Assembly (NCBI GenBank): GCA_937896275.1
Contig: CALBMW010001025.1
Location: 1 to 6,225, forward strand
DNA length: 6,225 bases
Direction: 5' to 3'
Source of the DNA: an uncultured Myxococcales bacterium
Lineage (GTDB): Bacteria > Myxococcota_A > Bradymonadia > UBA7976 > UBA1532
Shown here: positions 5,299 to 6,225 of the stretch, piece after piece
Layout of the letters: each line of letters begins with the position of its first letter
Position numbering within the stretch: position 1 is the first letter of the stretch
Notes under the pieces: generated by a model
The model's database searches: none
What the model was told of the DNA's origin: nothing
What the model saw: the letters and a program-made list of their open reading frames with translations, nothing else
Program-made: the position numbers and the translations under genes

Positions 5299-6225
5299 AT
5301 GGCGCAGAAACATCGCTCGCCCTGGCAGATCATGTGGGCCAAGTTGCGGGCCAACCGCATGGCCATGGCCGGTCTGTTGGTGCTGGCGGTGCTCTACGTG
5401 GGCGCCATCTTCGCCGGCTTCCTCGCGCCCTATAACGACACGCGGCAGTTCCGCGAGGACAACTGGCACCCGCCACAGCTCATGGATCTGCACCTGTGGG
5501 ACGATCAGGGCACCTTCCACGGGCCCTTCGTCTATGGCGAGCGCCGCGTCGACGACTTCCTCGCCGAGTACGAGCAGGACCGCACCGTGATCCGCGAGAT
5601 CGACTTCCTCGTGCGCGGCGACAGGTACTCGCTGTTGGGCCTCGTCGAAGTCGATCTGCACTTGTTCGGCAGCGCCGACGCGGACCACCCCGTGTTCCTG
5701 TTCGGCAGCGATCGCTATGGGCGCGACCTCTACACACGCATCCTCTATGGCAGCCGCGTCAGCCTCTCGGTGGGCATCATCGGCATCCTGATCAGCATGA
5801 GCCTGGGCATGCTCATCGGGGGCGTCGCCGGCTACTTCGGCGGCAAGACGGACTTCATCCTCATGCGCGTCGTCGAGGTCATCCTCGCCGTGCCAGGGCT
5901 CTACATGATCCTCACCGTGCGGCAGGCCTTCGGCCAGGGCATGTCGAGCACCCAGTCCTACTTCATCATGGTGTTGGTGCTGGCCTTCATCGGCTGGGCG
6001 GCCAACGCGCGCGTCATTCGTGGCATGGTGCTGGCGATCAAGGAGAACGAGTACGTCACCGCGGCCGAGGCCCTGGGCCTGAGCCGCCTGCGCATCGTCG
6101 CGCGGCACATCCTGCCCAACACGCTCAGCTTCGTCATCGTCACCGCCACGCTCGCGGTGCCCTACTACATCCTGGGCGAGGTGGCGCTCAGCTTCATCGG
6201 CGTGGGCATCCAGGAGCCCGACGCG
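5299..6225 (+). CDS. ABC transporter permease, DppC/OppC type (partial, right edge)
   Basis: The reading frame starts at ATG 5299, stays open for 309 codons and leaves the window without a stop, so the C-terminus is missing. It is the partner of the upstream DppB-like permease. An OppC_N-like start (WAKLRANRMAMAGLLVLAVLY) contains TM1 at about 23-43, ending FLAPYND. Next comes an unusually long hydrophilic periplasmic insert (about 45-131) with FHGPFVYGERRV and RGDRYSLLGLVEVDLHLFG. The conserved FLFGSDRYGRDLYTRILYGSRVSLSVG begins at F133 and leads into the permease core, with helices near 153-180, 188-207, 219-238 and 276-300. The EAA loop reads EYVTAAEALGL (251-261) with ILPN at 271-274, an excellent match. 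The inserted domain is longer than in E. coli DppC but is familiar from a subgroup of peptide/nickel permeases of about 370-420 residues. The weak ribosome binding site (AGGGG overlapping the preceding stop codon) and 16-nt gap indicate operon expression. ATPase genes are expected after it. Confidence 0.95.
   Translation, partial: MAQKHRSPWQIMWAKLRANRMAMAGLLVLAVLYVGAIFAGFLAPYNDTRQFREDNWHPPQLMDLHLWDDQGTFHGPFVYGERRVDDFLAEYEQDRTVIREIDFLVRGDRYSLLGLVEVDLHLFGSADADHPVFLFGSDRYGRDLYTRILYGSRVSLSVGIIGILISMSLGMLIGGVAGYFGGKTDFILMRVVEVILAVPGLYMILTVRQAFGQGMSSTQSYFIMVLVLAFIGWAANARVIRGMVLAIKENEYVTAAEALGLSRLRIVARHILPNTLSFVIVTATLAVPYYILGEVALSFIGVGIQEPDA

Noticed and set aside
4068..5366. 432-codon minus-strand frame opposite the DppB-like gene
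   Set aside because: Antisense to a clear membrane permease. The product is an Asp/His/Glu/Gln-rich string without structure-like patterns.
5254..6108. 284-codon minus-strand frame opposite the DppC-like gene
   Set aside because: Antisense to a frame with full DppC motifs including the EAA loop. Composition is again the Asp/His/Ala-rich shadow type.

Overview
The window is GC-rich DNA with densely packed genes and strong G/C bias at third codon positions. It appears to come from a Gram-negative bacterium. The mix of a Uma2-family nuclease, an EVE-domain protein and a lipoprotein-type family 5 solute-binding protein would suit a Myxococcota/deltaproteobacterium-like or other environmental high-GC lineage. 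No marker gene fixes the taxonomy, so this is a weak inference.

Layout. Positions 1-120 hold no gene I can support. On the minus strand, read from about 2177 down to 121, is a three-gene cassette. It comprises an EVE-domain (PUA-like, modified-base reader family) protein, an unrecognised 260-residue helical protein whose ATG overlaps the EVE stop codon (ATGA), and, after a 228-nt spacer, a Uma2-family (DUF820) PD-(D/E)XK-type protein with a very good ribosome binding site. The spacer (691-918) contains a two-armed repeat: two perfect 14-bp tandem units on one side and degenerate inverted units on the other, resembling a REP/MITE-like remnant.

A 172-bp divergent intergenic region (2178-2349) separates this cassette from a plus-strand operon. 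It carries weak promoter candidates in both directions and a perfect 12-bp tandem duplication. The plus-strand operon encodes a peptide/nickel-type (Dpp/Opp) ABC importer: a 615-residue lipoprotein solute-binding protein (GTG start), a DppB-like permease, and a DppC-like permease that runs off the right edge with no stop codon. The 116-nt gap between binding protein and first permease contains hairpin-forming palindromes, which could help keep binding-protein expression above that of the permeases. The ATPase subunits (DppD/DppF type) are not in the window and are expected downstream.

How the genes work together. The three importer proteins would form one uptake system: binding protein at the membrane surface, with a heterodimeric DppB/DppC channel. 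The substrate cannot be read from sequence alone. The minus-strand cassette combines a predicted modified-nucleobase reader with a predicted nuclease and an unknown protein. That is suggestive, but it is not evidence of a defence system. I found no clear sign of an undescribed multi-gene system. The unknown 260-residue protein and the 761-860 repeat structure are the parts most worth a second look.
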